Of a DNA stretch of 64,000 nt, positions 52,680 to 63,835 are shown in pieces. The notes beneath the pieces were generated by a model. It saw nothing but the letters and a program-made list of their open reading frames with translations. It was not told the origin of the DNA and did not search any database. A program made the position numbers and the translations under genes. This DNA comes from Symbiodinium natans. Taxonomy: Eukaryota > Sar > Dinophyceae > Suessiales > Symbiodiniaceae. Positions within the stretch are counted from its first letter, which is position 1, and the number at the start of each line of letters is the position of its first letter. The stretch lies in assembly GCA_905221605.1 (NCBI GenBank), contig CAJNDS010002761.1, positions 124,001 to 188,000 of the forward strand, read 5' to 3'.

Positions 52680-54325
52680 CCAGTGACAGCGTGATAGCAG
52701 GAGCTGCTCTGTACAGAAGGCAATCGAGTCAATGTACTTTAACTCACTTAAGTCAAGCTTTTCTTTGAAAGTTAACGGTGGGCGGTGTGCATGAGCTCGA
52801 CTACGGGCAGATGCCAGAAGCGTCGTCTGCTCACTGACACAGCAGAAGCCCGACGGTTTCCATTTTGAAGCGACAAAAGCGCTCGCGCGAGTTGTCCGGT
52901 GCAGTGTCCAGAAGGGCTTTTGACACCTTTCGATAATTTGAGCATTGTCCAGCAGTGCTAGCCTGTGAGCATGCAGTGGGGCTGTGCTTCTGTGACAGGT
53001 GGACGAGTTCGTCTCGAACACTTGCCGGCAAATGTTCCGCCTCCACCTGAGTATCGACATCTCAACGCCATTGTGGCAGAGAGTTTATTTTAGAGCTTGT
53101 GCCCAGGCCAGACATCTTGGAGGACTGGGGCCTCGGTATCCGGATTATCCGGCTTCAAGCAGACCTTGACATTGACAGTTCACGTCTATGCATATTTATT
53201 GTAAACGCTTGCGCGTGCGCCTCGGCAGCCGGGCCGGCCCACAGAAAGGGAGGAAAGAGGGCCTCAAACAAAGGGGGGTCTCAGGGTGTGTGGGGGGGTC
53301 CGGGCTCCCAGGGCAAGCGAGGGGGGTGGGTCCCACGAAAAATGCGTCACAAAGATCTGGCATGGGGGGAAGGGTTGGGTTAAGGGGAAGGAGACCGGAT
53401 GCGGGTCTGCTTGTTCCAAACGCTTCTCGGCAGGAAGCCGAGGCGAATCAATCTTCTCGGGACTGTCTTTGCCGCTGGTCCTTGGAAAAAACCTGGAGCA
53501 GCAAGGACGCCATCCTCACTTTGGTGAGCTTGCGGCGTGCGCCGCAGCCAAGGGCGATCGAAGTTGCAGTGGGGAGCTGAACTTTCCAAGTTTGTGCCAG
53601 AAACATGTACTCGTAGCACACACAGCTACACAGCTGCCAAGCCTGTGATGTGCAGTCACAATGATGCGCCACTTGCATGCTGGCGGCAAAGAGTTCTTTA
53701 TTGATCACCCCCACCTCCTTAAAAATGCAAAATGGGGGGAGGGGGCGCATAATTGTAAACGCTTTTATTTTACAATTTTGCATAACTGGCGCCCGAGGAC
53801 CACCATGTAAATTGCAATTTCAGCATCCCCCACGTTTAAGGGTGTGGGGGTTATTGATCTACTGCCCGCAGAAAGGGCTTTGTCCGGGAGGGGACCATGC
53901 CGTTGCCTTCGGCAACATACCTCATTTATCTTCCATGTTTGCACACACACCCACTTACATGCATTCAGGCTCATTCAGGCTGCTAGTTTCCACAAAATAG
54001 CTTCTGTGCATGCCTGCCGGATTGGAGAGACGCACGTGCGCACACATGCTGGATTGCTGGAGCACGCACGCATGGGTGAGAAAGCCAAGCATTGTGGAGT
54101 GCATTGTCTGTGAAGCCAGTGCATGTGTTGCAGTTAGCCCGTGATCCTGCTACTGTAGCTGCTATAAGGGATTCGGAGAACTGGATGACGGACCCATCGC
54201 CTCCATGAAGGCGTGCTGTGCTGCAGGTGCACCCCATCACCCAGCGAACGCTAGGCCAGGGAATGCGGCCGGATAGATGTCAACTTCTCTCCGTTTCTGC
54301 AGCGGTCCTCTGACCATGTTAAGGC
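52680..54325. other. no recognisable gene
   Basis: Open frames at 53188-53580 and 53677-54000 show no family motif. 53680-53850 has G/C runs (cccccacctcctt, ggggggagggggcgc) but no convincing foldback. Nothing supported. Confidence 0.3.
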
Positions 54326-54332
54326 CACGCAT

Positions 54333-54458
54333 ATGTGGACTATGATGATGAGGGAATGGCAATCCAACTTGCGGATGCCAAGTGCGATGCCAAGAAGGAT
54401 CCATTTCGAGGCCTGGCCCAGAAAGAGCCCGGAGGTGTTGCAGGCCCAGAGACGAAAT
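54333..54458 (+). CDS. possible exon of unknown gene
   Basis: One frame reads HAYVDYDDEGMAIQLADAKC and DAKKDPFRGLAQKEP, protein-like and acidic. It ends where CCCTAAA repeats begin. No family assigned. Confidence 0.25.
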
Positions 54459-54655
54459 CCTAAATCCCTAAACCCTAAAAAAACCCTAAACCCTGTTGGG
54501 AGCAAGAAGTTCATGGCAGGCACTGTGCAGCTCCTCAAAGAGGAAGTCTTCCGCCCACTACGCCGAGTCTCACAGGGCCTGGGGCCTCAGCAAAGGGTCT
54601 CCAAACTTGGCTTACAGTTTGCTGTAGGGTTTAGGGTTTAGGGTTTAGGTCTTGG
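54459..54655. repeat. inverted pair of telomere-type repeats
   Basis: CCCTAAA units (aaatccctaaaccctaaaaa at 54459-54478, to about 54497) and, 125 bases later, TTTAGGG units (gggtttagggtttagggttt at 54627-54646) face each other. They could pair as a hairpin. Confidence 0.9.
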
Positions 54656-54667
54656 GAATCTCCAGTA

Positions 54668-54770
54668 GATGTCGCTGGCTCCTCTGTTGCCGGGTTTTGT
54701 GGCACGTGGCAAAAGTTTGGACCTGTCCATGTGCGGATCTGAAATGTGGCCTGAGGATCCATCTGAGCAG
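54668..54770 (+). CDS. possible exon of unknown gene
   Basis: After the acceptor ctccag the frame reads SLAPLLPGFVARGKSLDLSM and CGSEMWPEDPSEQ, then meets GTAAGT at 54769, a textbook donor. The splice context makes it credible. It may be an early exon of the 57-59 kb gene, but that cannot be shown. Confidence 0.35.
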
Positions 54771-54774
54771 TAAG

Positions 54775-57055
54775 TCTTCGAGTCAATTTTGTCGCACGGT
54801 CCTCCGAAGGAGGTCGGCATGTTGTGCCGGCGCGTTGCACAGTGATGGTGTCAGATTGACAGAGGAAAGCCTCGCGGGCCATCTATTGATCAATCTGGCA
54901 CTGGTTTTGATGACATTGTCTGGCACTGCTTCGGCTTTGGGCAGCATTTCCTGATATCCCCCGACTCTGCAATGCCGCGCGCAAGTTGCAGCTAAACCTG
55001 CCATGCATCCAGATGACAATACGTAGAAGCCCCCTGACTTTGTCTTCGTTCCAGAGTTGAGACAACTCTGCCTCTTTGCAGTATCACGCGATTTCAAGGG
55101 ACGACATGCGCACCTGGGATGCGAACATAGAAAGCGGCATGATTTGGCGTTCCGCACTCGCTCCCTTGCTCTGTTCCGCTGCTGCTGCTGCTGCCGATGC
55201 TGCTGTACATTATTACTGTGGGCTTTTGTGGCCTCTCCCCATGCAGCCGGCACCTATCGTCTCAGCGTAGACTCTTAGAAGCAGTCATGCCCAAGGCATG
55301 GCCGTGACACACGAAGGGTTGCATTGCAAATTGCAATCATACTAAGCTCTACTTAGTCACACATCAGCTGTAACGGTTTAACCTCCTCAACCAGGGGTGG
55401 CGCCACCCCTTGTACCTTTAAGCCCCCTGGGGCGAAGTGGCTTTGCATGCGGAGAAAAGTGCACGCAATGGCAGCAATGGGCCAGTTGCGTGAGCAGAAA
55501 GGTTCTGCCAATGTGCGCCCTGGAACACAAGCCACGCGCGCACTTGCAGCCGTGGTGTTGCTCCAAACGTCAGTATAGAGGCCGTTGATGCGGGCTAAAA
55601 CGGACGGCTCTAGGCAACGGCACCCGGCATAGCACGCCTTCAGAAAAACAAATGGACCAGCTAGCAGCCACCGACTAGACTAAGAGTTTCAGCAGCATTG
55701 GCCTGAGCAAAAGCACATAAGAGCACGCTAGGACTATTCGATAAGTGATGGCAAGGAGCCAGCAGCATGCTTGCTGGGAGAAATGGAGCAGCCCCGCCTC
55801 CTTGCTGAAATCAGCCCAGGGTTTTCTTGCTACGCGCAGCTTTTCAGGAAGACCCCGCTGCCTGCCTCTTCTGAGGCTGAGCGCCGCTCATCTTGGACAA
55901 CCCCTCAGATTCTGCAAAGTTACCTGTGAATCGATCGTGTCGCACTATAGCACATATATATATATATATACACATACTGTAATATCTATAGTACATACAT
56001 ATATATATATATATATGCACATACTATAATATCGAAGGTACATATATATATATATATAATATCATATATACAGAATATAGCATACAATATATACTCCAAA
56101 TTCAAGAGCACGAGGCGCAGTGTTTCAGTGGAAGGCACGCCTGGGCAGTCAGGATCTTTGCAACGACGGGCTCTGTACCAATACACTGTTGGCAGCTGAA
56201 GTGTTGTATCACGCAAGTAAAGCCCGCCACCTGCGATGCAGCTTTTTGTGGCCTTGTGCAGCCCTGTGCAGGACGCGGGGCCAGAAGCATCGTGGCAACG
56301 CTTTATGCTCCGAGCCGAGGGCAGAAGCTGCACAAAACGGGTATGGGCCGGTATGGGGGAATCCCACGTAAGACGGATGCCGAAGGCTCAGCAGAAGAAG
56401 CTCCAGGACCTCGAGTTGAAACTGAGGCTGTGTCTTGAGTGACGCAATTGAGCTCTGCAATACTGTAGCATGCCGTAGCATGCCGTAACAGTAGACAGTA
56501 CTCTCAGCTCCAGCATGCAATGACAGTTTTTGGCCCAGGCAGCTGCAATCGCCCGCAGCAAGGCCCTGCCACACTCCGGAGCCCTGCAGCCGAGGTGCGG
56601 AGCCCTTCTTAGGGTCTCTTCTCCCCAGCAGGCTATCGGGCTGTCGATACATGCCGCGACAAAGCGGTTAGGGATGTTTAAGGGTTTTTTGGGGAGTCAG
56701 AAGGGGTTCTTTTCAAAGGGGTTCCCGCCATTTTTGAGGGAAACAAGGCCACAAGGTGCAAGTTCGTGAGAGGAGGTGAATGGTTTTCAAAGCTGAGGGC
56801 CTCAAGGCTGTGTGGAGCCCCTGCAAATGTCATACTTCTCGAATACATTTTACATGCAAAGAATCATTCTACAAAAAAGCATATGCAGATTCACCCAAGG
56901 GCAGCCTCTTGACACAGGAAAAGGCGGCGCAGTGCTGTTTTTGGTTTCTCTCGATCCGGTGATGTCCTCATCCGCTGATGGTGGCTGTACTTTGAAATCG
57001 GTGTGGCTCACAACCAGAATGTGCTGGCATGTCCTTGCCTGTATAGGCACTCTAG
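54775..57055. other. no recognisable gene
   Basis: Contains three TA blocks (55951-56070) and short frames. Frames at 56120-56440 and 56530-56769 lack motifs. 56690-56725 carries aaggggttc repeats that loosely resemble family-2 foldback ends. Confidence 0.35.
55951..56095. repeat. (TA)n blocks in near-tandem array
   Basis: Three TA runs are separated by similar spacers (cacatactgtaatatctata and gcacatactataatatcgaa), so a roughly 45-base unit is repeated about three times. Confidence 0.85.
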
Positions 57056-57061
57056 TCCATC

Positions 57062-59355
57062 TTGTTGTCGAGTGCAGATATGTTGAGTGCGCGTGAGAAC
57101 CTCACACACGGCATGGCGTCCAATGTCGAGATTGTTATCCCGGACTTCATGGACTGTACGGGGCCAGAGCATGCGGATTGGCAACACTTTCGGAACATGT
57201 TTGAAGAGATGTCGGAAGTGACGTCTGCGCAGCAGGCAGAACCTGGGGGTGTCCCTTCCTTTCCCGGATTCCATCCAGCTTTGGCCCACGAAGCCGAGAG
57301 ACTCAACTGGAAGTGGTTTGGCGCCAGGTCCATTATGAGCAGTGCGTTGCGTTGAGGGATACTGAAGCTTTACTGAAAGGAGTCTTGGGAGGCGAAGGAT
57401 GGAAACCAATAAGAAGCTGTAGCTGTAGAGCTTTCGATGACCTGTAGCTGGCCCCAGGCATGTTGCACGACGGCCAGGAAGATTATCCTCCCGGGGCAGC
57501 CTCCTTCTATCACAGCTGCCACTTTCACAACCGGTCCGAGTATTGTCTCTACGGGCATGCTGCAGTCCTCACCTACTTAGCCAAGTACACGGCGGAGAAG
57601 AGTCAGTCCCAGACGCTTACTGTGGGTTAGCAGGGAATGAGGAGTTTTTGGCCCTTTATGTACTATTTACCCTCTAAGGGACTACATGGGGTACTCGTAC
57701 CTCATTCCCCGATTCCCTACGAACCAACAGTCAGGACTTTTGCAAGCCATGCGATGCGGCTCCTGCACTGGAGCCATTGCCTCGATTACATCGAGTCCTC
57801 TACCTGGGCCTCTTGGGGGTTCTCAGTGCTGACAACTTGGGATCTTGTCCAGAACTTTGGGTACCCACAGATCTCCCTGCTTCACCAGTACCTCGACTCT
57901 TAGGGACACTTGGGAATTTTTTTGGTTTTGGGTACTATAATTCCTAAGAAACAGCTTTAAACAAATTGCTAGGGTTCCAAGTTCAGTATAGGACTGGGGC
58001 CCAGGGACTCTGGGATCTTCCCTGATGTCTGCACCATCGGCAGCGGAGTCTTCCGGCTTCTGGATCTTTGAGTTGGGAACTCACCGGGCGCTCTCCAACG
58101 AGCCCGCTTCGATGCTGAAGCAGGTCCTTTGGAAGTATGACGCCGTCTACGAGAACCCTGTCAAGCCATATGAAGGTCGCGCTGAGGCATTCACGCATCC
58201 ATTTCCAGAGTCTTGCAGCCCGAATTGTCCCTACCAGCATCTTGGCGAGCCAGAAAGCAACGGTGTGCTGCGGCTCTTTGGTTTGTGTAATGGTTCCTAA
58301 GATCTGGTCTAAGGCAGGATGGTGTGCCATACACCTTCCCTGTTTTCGAAGACATGGAGGAGTCAAGACGAGGGTTTCACGAGTGGCTAAAAGGACACTA
58401 CTTCCATAAAGCCGAGATACGAAAGGCGAGCCTTCTCATGTGCACGAACCCCATCTACTACTGCAACTTTTTTGCCGGTCTCCAGAAGACCGTCCTTGGC
58501 TATTTTGGCCTTCCCTTGCTATATATGGTGCCCAAAGACTCCTGGTCAAGGCAGGCATTCTCCTGAGGGTGTGGGGAGTAGGGAGGCTGATAGTTTGCTT
58601 GAGAATTTCTCAGAAAGCAAGTCCCTGTCAGCTGGATCGATGAGTTCATCACAATGGCTGCTTTGCCAACGAGCTTCTTCGTCTCCAACAACCGGCTACA
58701 CTCCGAACAGGTGGCATGGCAGAGCGGTGTCAGGCTACATGTAATACGGCCAGTGGTGGCCTACTTGAAAGAGCCGTACAACCCACAGAGGTGGGGTGAC
58801 ATCCTGGTGCCGGAGCCAAGGGAGGCTTGTGTGCTACATTGCCTCCTCCGAGCTTTCAAGCCTGCCAGCTATCCCTTCAACTTTTGGTCCAAAGCTGATA
58901 CGGACCGAACTATCAAGACGTTTATGACCTTTCGCGCTGTAGCGCTTTTCCCTCACGACTTTGCCCTCATGACGTTCTACGAATTCTATGCCATGGGAGT
59001 TCCTTTGTTCATGCCATCCCATCTGTCCAAGTATCTCTTTCCGTTTTCAGCATCGGTGCCGCTGCTGGATTGGACACCTGCGCGAATCGCCAAGCAAGCT
59101 GGCCGCCCACCCTATTCTCCTCTCAGCCTAACGAGCTCAGCCGCACTTGAGTATTGGTCGAGCTCCATCGACTTCTTTGCGCTTCCTGGGATTCAGCACT
59201 TCGACAGCATCGCCAGCCTTCTCAGAATGCTACCGTCATCGGACTTTGAGTCCATGAGCAGCCGCATGAAAGAGAACCGTCGGGTGCGGGTTGAAAGCGG
59301 TGCCCCGTTCTGGTCGGCAGTGGCCGCATCTGCATTGCGAGATGGATTGCTGTAA
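57062..59355 (+). CDS. large multi-exon protein, possible glycosyltransferase-like enzyme
   Basis: Exon chain: NLTHGMASNVEIVIPDFMDC (about 57098-57157); GMLHDGQEDYPPGAASFYHS (about 57458-57517); RLLHWSHCLDYIESSTWASW (about 57755-57814); FWIFELGTHRALSNEP (about 58059-58106); YTFPVFEDMEESRRGFHEWL and LLMCTNPIYYCNFFAGLQ and GYFGLPLLYMVPKDSW (58330-58550); and a 230-residue last exon, about 58640-59355, with SNNRLHSEQVAWQSGVRLHV, AVALFPHDFALMTFYEFYAM and GVPLFMPSHL. The 'ICT...GY.GLPLLY.VP' and 'ALMTFYEFYAMGVPLFMPS' stretches resemble nucleotide-sugar-binding loops of GT-B-type transferases, where acceptor and donor halves face each other. The family is not identified with certainty. A MITE-like element sits in one intron (57616-57734). 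The last exon is fully open. Confidence 0.5.
57616..57734. mobile_element. short foldback (MITE-like) element, family 1
   Basis: Left end cttactgtgggttagcaggg; the reverse complement of the right end is CTGACTGTTGGTTCGTAGGG. Inner parts gaatgagg and cctcattc also pair. Ends match the copy at 63.07 kb. It lies in an intron of the 57-59 kb gene. Confidence 0.75.
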
Positions 59356-59359
59356 GGTG

Positions 59360-60380
59360 GAAGAGTTGCACAACCGCGCATGAACTGCGACGGCATTCGC
59401 GACTGAATGATGGTGGATGGTCAGGGCGGCGTCTGACATCGCAAAGCTGGGGTTTGCGACACGCCGGAATCTGGGGACACATGCGCGGACAACAGTGCGT
59501 AAGACAGCGTTGAAGCTCAGGACTCGCAGTCGCATTCGGTGAAGTGAGCCGTGGCTCGGACTTGCCGCTCGTTATCTTCAGTTCTCACCTTCGCAGCCTT
59601 CACACGTGAGGCGTGTCCAGCGCAAGGAGTGGTGACGATCAGGGTCGTGAAGCAGTGCAGCAGCCAGCATTAGAGCAGATGCCAAAAGCCCATGTGGCCT
59701 TTTTGCGAAGCTCTGAGCGGCAGGTGCCTGAAATCAGAAATCAGAGTGGTAGGGGTAGTAGCTCCGGCAGAGTACCTCAGAATGCCGATCTCAGCTGAGC
59801 CCTGGCCTTCCCCAGCACTCAGAAAAGGGATCTACTGTGCATCTCCCGCTGCATTGCAGGCCGTCTGGCCTGCTTCCTCGAAGACGTGGCCCGTCGTTTG
59901 GATCACGTCAGTGACCGCCTGCAGGAGGGACACTTTGGGGTTACTTTGGGGGGCCTGCATTGTGTCCATCTGGCTCAAGGCTTGCTGGGTCTCCCGGGTC
60001 CCTTTTTTTCGAGTTGAGGGAGACAGGGATTAAGGACTTCAGGGTCATGCCTTGTGGAGTACATGCGGTGAAGGCTCCTGGAGAGTTCCACAAATCTCCA
60101 GTCAATAGCACTCTGTGTCGGAATTATTAGCTGACGTCAACATCATGTGGCACTCGTGAGAGGTCTTGAGTTGCATAACCCCGCATGGTTTGGTCGCCTT
60201 GCGATCGTTGTTGAAATTCACGGCAGGCCCTTCCCCGCAGCAGTGAGCCAGCGAGGCTTGCCGCTAGCAGTGAGCCAGCGAGGCTTGCCGCTGTCACGGT
60301 CAGAGAGATGCCATATGATGCCGTGCTCAAGGGCGAGAGTGGAGAGAAGCATCGTTGCAACTTGCTGCCAGGTCAGTCGC
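59360..60380. other. no assigned gene
   Basis: The frame 59613-59798 reads QPALEQMPKAHVAFLRSSER and is protein-like but unrecognised. 59965-59979 (tccatctggctcaag) faintly resembles the dinoflagellate spliced-leader 3' end, too weak to call. Confidence 0.3.
60240..60293. repeat. 27-bp perfect tandem duplication
   Basis: The unit starting agcagtgagccagcgaggct and ending tgccgct occurs twice without change. Either strand reads as a 9-residue repeat, but no gene is assigned. Confidence 0.95.
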
Positions 60381-60423
60381 GGATACCCCGTGTCAGAGAG
60401 ACAAGTTGGTCAGGCACTGAGCA

Positions 60424-60582
60424 GGTGATTTGTGCGAGGGGGTTGGCCGGGGCCACCCGTATCCTTGAGCATTTGGAATTTGTTTTCTTGGAGGAGTCAT
60501 TCCAGGAGACTGGCAGCAGAGGACTGCCGGTTGCGGAGGAACTCTTGCATATTTTGTCATCACATCGGAGATTCTCAGTGTA
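60424..60582 (+). CDS. possible FkbM-type methyltransferase C-terminal exon
   Basis: After gagcag the frame reads VICARGLAGATRILEHLEFV, then FLEESFQETGSRGLPVAEEL and LHILSSHRRFSV, ending TAA. The order 'GA--IL-----V-LE-SF----G-P---E-L--L' matches the end of FkbM S-adenosylmethionine-dependent methyltransferases. The catalytic upstream part (with D-x-x-K-x-D-x-E/Q-G) was not found in the preceding 500 bases. It may be in a distant exon or absent. Confidence 0.35.
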
Positions 60583-60640
60583 AGGTTCATGGTGTTGATA
60601 TCCCATGATATCCCCCAGTTGAGCACAGCATGAGAAATCA

Positions 60641-61018
60641 ATGTGGCAGTGCCTGGGCATACGGCAGCATGCCCAAACCATCCAGTCATGTGGCCTTCAT
60701 ACTGCGGTGCAAGTTACAGGGTTACAATCTATAGGGTTCCAAAGTAGCATGTCCAGGTATCCAGCACGAGGTGCCGCCGGCCCCAGGCCCAAGTCGCCCA
60801 AGTCTTGGCAGTCGCCTGAGCGTGGAGTGGTCAGAGGAGATGCCTTGCATGGCACTTTCGAGCTGTCTTGCAGCAGCACGGGAATGAAGTTGATGATGGT
60901 GGATAGACTGAGGCCGCAGTCTCAGATCATCACCCAGTTGGCCGGAAGAGGTCACTCAGCACAGCCTGCTACTGCAGCCGAGCACCCAATAGCCATGCGC
61001 AGGCTGGAGTCGGAGTAG
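60641..61018 (+). CDS. possible exon, unknown
   Basis: A 125-codon frame with SRYPARGAAGPRPKSPKSWQ and LKLMMVDRLRPQSQ-like composition, then Ala/Gln-rich and a TAG at 61016. No family. Confidence 0.2.
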   Translation: MWQCLGIRQHAQTIQSCGLHTAVQVTGLQSIGFQSSMSRYPARGAAGPRPKSPKSWQSPERGVVRGDALHGTFELSCSSTGMKLMMVDRLRPQSQIITQLAGRGHSAQPATAAEHPIAMRRLESE

Positions 61019-63060
61019 CAGGGCGGGAGTACTGGATCGCAACTTGTCTCAGTTAGTCCTCACACGTTACTCCCATGCGCTGTGCATCATCTGATGCGAG
61101 GGATGATGCATGATGATGTCAAGAGTTGGTCTTCAGGAGCCAGTTTCACTGCCTGTGCCTGAACTAGGCAGGGGTTTTTCTGGGAAGAGGAGTTAGGCTG
61201 ATCTGTGGTAGATCATGGCGTTCCATCTTGATTGTCTGAATGAGCAAAACCTTGGCAGGTGTCGGAGACGCAGAAGGCCCACACCCTCTGTCCGACCTCA
61301 GGCAAAGAATGCAGGCCGGAGGCTCAGACTTCAAGATCGTCCAGCAGCATCCCGCCACGCGAGAGTTCCACGGTTCCGAGTCCACTGAATTGTAGATCGC
61401 CGAGCATCACTGCTCGCCTTGGCATGGCTTGAAGGCTTGGGTCCTTGGACCAAGGCACCGCAGGTCCCCCTCCCTGTGGCCGAAAACACTGGCCGAGATG
61501 TCTTCCGCATCATGGACCGCAAGGCCGCTTGCTTTTCGGAAGCTTTCCTTGTGCTTCGACTTCGACACGCTAGCAAGTCACCATCCATCGCCTGTGCTCC
61601 TCCTGGCTTGAGGCTCCGCAGCCTCGTGATGTCGCACTGCCATATGACAGGGAGATGTCGGAGACTTTGGTGTTGCTTACATGTTGTCACTTGGTGTCAC
61701 GGTGTTGTAAAACGCAGTCTAAGTGGCAGCAAGTCCGTTCTGCCCCAACCTTAACATCGAGAGGTTCGAAGTGGCAACAAAACTTCGCATGACATGCTAT
61801 GACACGCTACAAGATCGAGCCTGGATAGGCATCGTTAAGAGTCTTGCGCACAACTACACCCAACTGGATCGCTGGCAAAGCCGCAGCATCCGTTGTGGAA
61901 TGGGGAAGCACGTGCTGTTTCAACGAAGCCGCTGGGGCCCTGCCAGCCAAGACGCACATGGGAGGTTCCCTAAATTCGGGCCCCTAGTTTCGGGCATCCC
62001 AATATGGCACGGAGCCTTGAAGCATGCATTCATGCAGACATACATGACATATATACACAACTGTTTTAATAAATAGGGCACCCCCCCCCCCCCAAAAAAT
62101 GCCTCGAGTTTACAGAATTCCTCCACATGGAGAGAAGATGCCAAAACCGCATGCGAGGCCAGAGGGTCGAGTCCAATGGCGGATCTTAACGGGGGGTTTA
62201 GGGTTTGACGCTCAGAGCCTGGGTTCAAAAAAGGGTTTATAGGGTTTAGGGCATAGCTGACATGCAGAGTCTGGGTTCCAAAGGGACGGCCCCATTCTCT
62301 ACACAGAGGTCTTAAAAGAACAGCGAGAACAAATCAATGCCCAGCAGGTTCCAGAGGCATCACTCTGAAACTTCGCCACAGGAAGGTGTGTTCACTTCGG
62401 TCTTGGATTGACTGCCCATTCTGTACATCCACCACTTGCGTGGTATACGTTAGCTGCTTTTAGATCCACATCGATGCGAGCCGTACACCTTAGACCTCCC
62501 AAGCCCTCCGCTCCGGTCCAAGTGTTCAGCCTTTTGAGTGCCGAGGGCCGCGCAGTCCCTCACGGCACCGGCCACGATGCCTGAGCGCCGCGCATCCGGC
62601 ACGGTTCAAGTGCCGCCCCCCTCACAGCACCCTGTACAAGTCGGAGTTTCTGCGCTCGGCATGTTTGCCTTATGTAGCTTGCGCGTTGTGACTGTTGCAA
62701 AGCTACATTGGTCACAAAAGTTCTCTTGGTTGCCGCGTGTGTTTTCCGGGGCGGCCTTTGAGGGTGTTGCAATGCGCTGCACATGTGCACTTTCGCCTGT
62801 GCTGCTGCCAGATCATCCAGTAGATCACGCAGCCTCTGCTTCAGAGCGCAAGGCACAGTCTGGGACTCGTGTGTGCTAATGTCCGAGTTGGTTGGCGTTG
62901 TTGTGATGGGGTAGAGCATGGGCAGAGAAGATGGGTTTCAGAATGCCATCATCAGCAGACGTCCCAGAATCCGGAAAGCACCGGAAAGGAGCTTGGCACT
63001 GGCACCGTCTTCCAGGCCCCTCCGAGGCAGCTCTGCTGTTCTTTGTTAGGCGTGTCACCG
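61019..63060. other. weak exon candidates, telomere-like seeds
   Basis: 61305-61390 (RMQAGGSDFKIVQQHPATRE) and 61440-61650 (PQVPLPVAENTGRDVFRIMD) are protein-like frames on the plus strand. 61723-62076 and 62580-62878 are open without motifs. None is recognised. Confidence 0.25.
62192..62275. repeat. direct repeat carrying TTTAGGG units
   Basis: Two related units: gggtttagggtttgacgctcagagcctgggttc-like at 62194-62228 and gggtttagggcatagctgac followed by agagtctgggttc at 62238-62277. Each begins with telomere-type units. Confidence 0.75.
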
Positions 63061-63067
63061 CAGCTAC

Positions 63068-63175
63068 CTTACTGTTGGTTGGTATAGGGAACGAGGGAAT
63101 TAGGGCCCTATATATAGCCTGTAAGGGAATAAACAGCGTACCTCATTCCCACATTCCCTGCTAACCAACACTAAG
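63068..63175. mobile_element. 108-bp foldback (MITE-like) element, family 1
   Basis: Left end cttactgttggttggtatag; the reverse complement of the right end is CTTAGTGTTGGTTAGCAGGG. The arms continue with GGAA-G-GGGAAT-AGG. The centre is tagggccctatatatagcct. CTAC on both sides could be the target duplication. Best copy of family 1. Confidence 0.8.
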
Positions 63176-63359
63176 CTACAACAGGAAGAGAGGCGATCAG
63201 GATGTCCGTCGAACAGGTATGCGCAACAGACTTCCCCCCTTCCATGGCGGGGCGATGCGCCCCGAATGGTCGCAATGAGAGGCCTGTTTGAATCCTTTGA
63301 ACTTGAGAGGTGTCACTGGTGACTTTGGCGAGTCATAACTTAATCTGCTAGGAATTCTG

Positions 63360-63835
63360 TACATATAGGTACCATGTATTTGTAGATGAATATAAGTAGA
63401 AAATAGAATAGAAATCTAAAGATATATAAATCAATACAAACTATACACATTTTATAGGCAAATGATTAAATCAATATTTTGCTACATATATATATATGTG
63501 TATATGTAGACCAAAAAACTATACAAATAAATAAACAAACAAATATATACTTACATATATATATATATATATTTTAAATATTACTATTTTATTATCAGAC
63601 ATGTTTTGGTGCCTTTGGCATGTTCTTGTTACAAGCCAGGTGGCGAGTGGGCCGAGCCTGTGACCACCGGGGCCATCGAGCCGGTCTTCCAGGCAGATGG
63701 GAAAATTCGAAAGCGCAGCCTCAGATGGGTCTCAAGATGTCAATAATTATATACTACAGGGAAAAACTAATTTACTAGTATGATAAGAAAAAATAGTATT
63801 ATTATATTCGCCTTTATATCTTTAGAAGCCTGGCC
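63360..63835. other. AT-rich region with TA repeats, no gene
   Basis: Composition drops sharply to AT-rich with TA runs (63485-63497 and 63557-63574). 63600-63720 returns to GC-rich and 63740-63835 is again AT-rich. No frame of interest. Confidence 0.8.

Noticed and set aside
59965-59979. Spliced-leader-like tccatctggctcaag
   Set aside because: It matches only the 3' part of the dinoflagellate leader, with a deletion and a mismatch. A chance match of this length is plausible.
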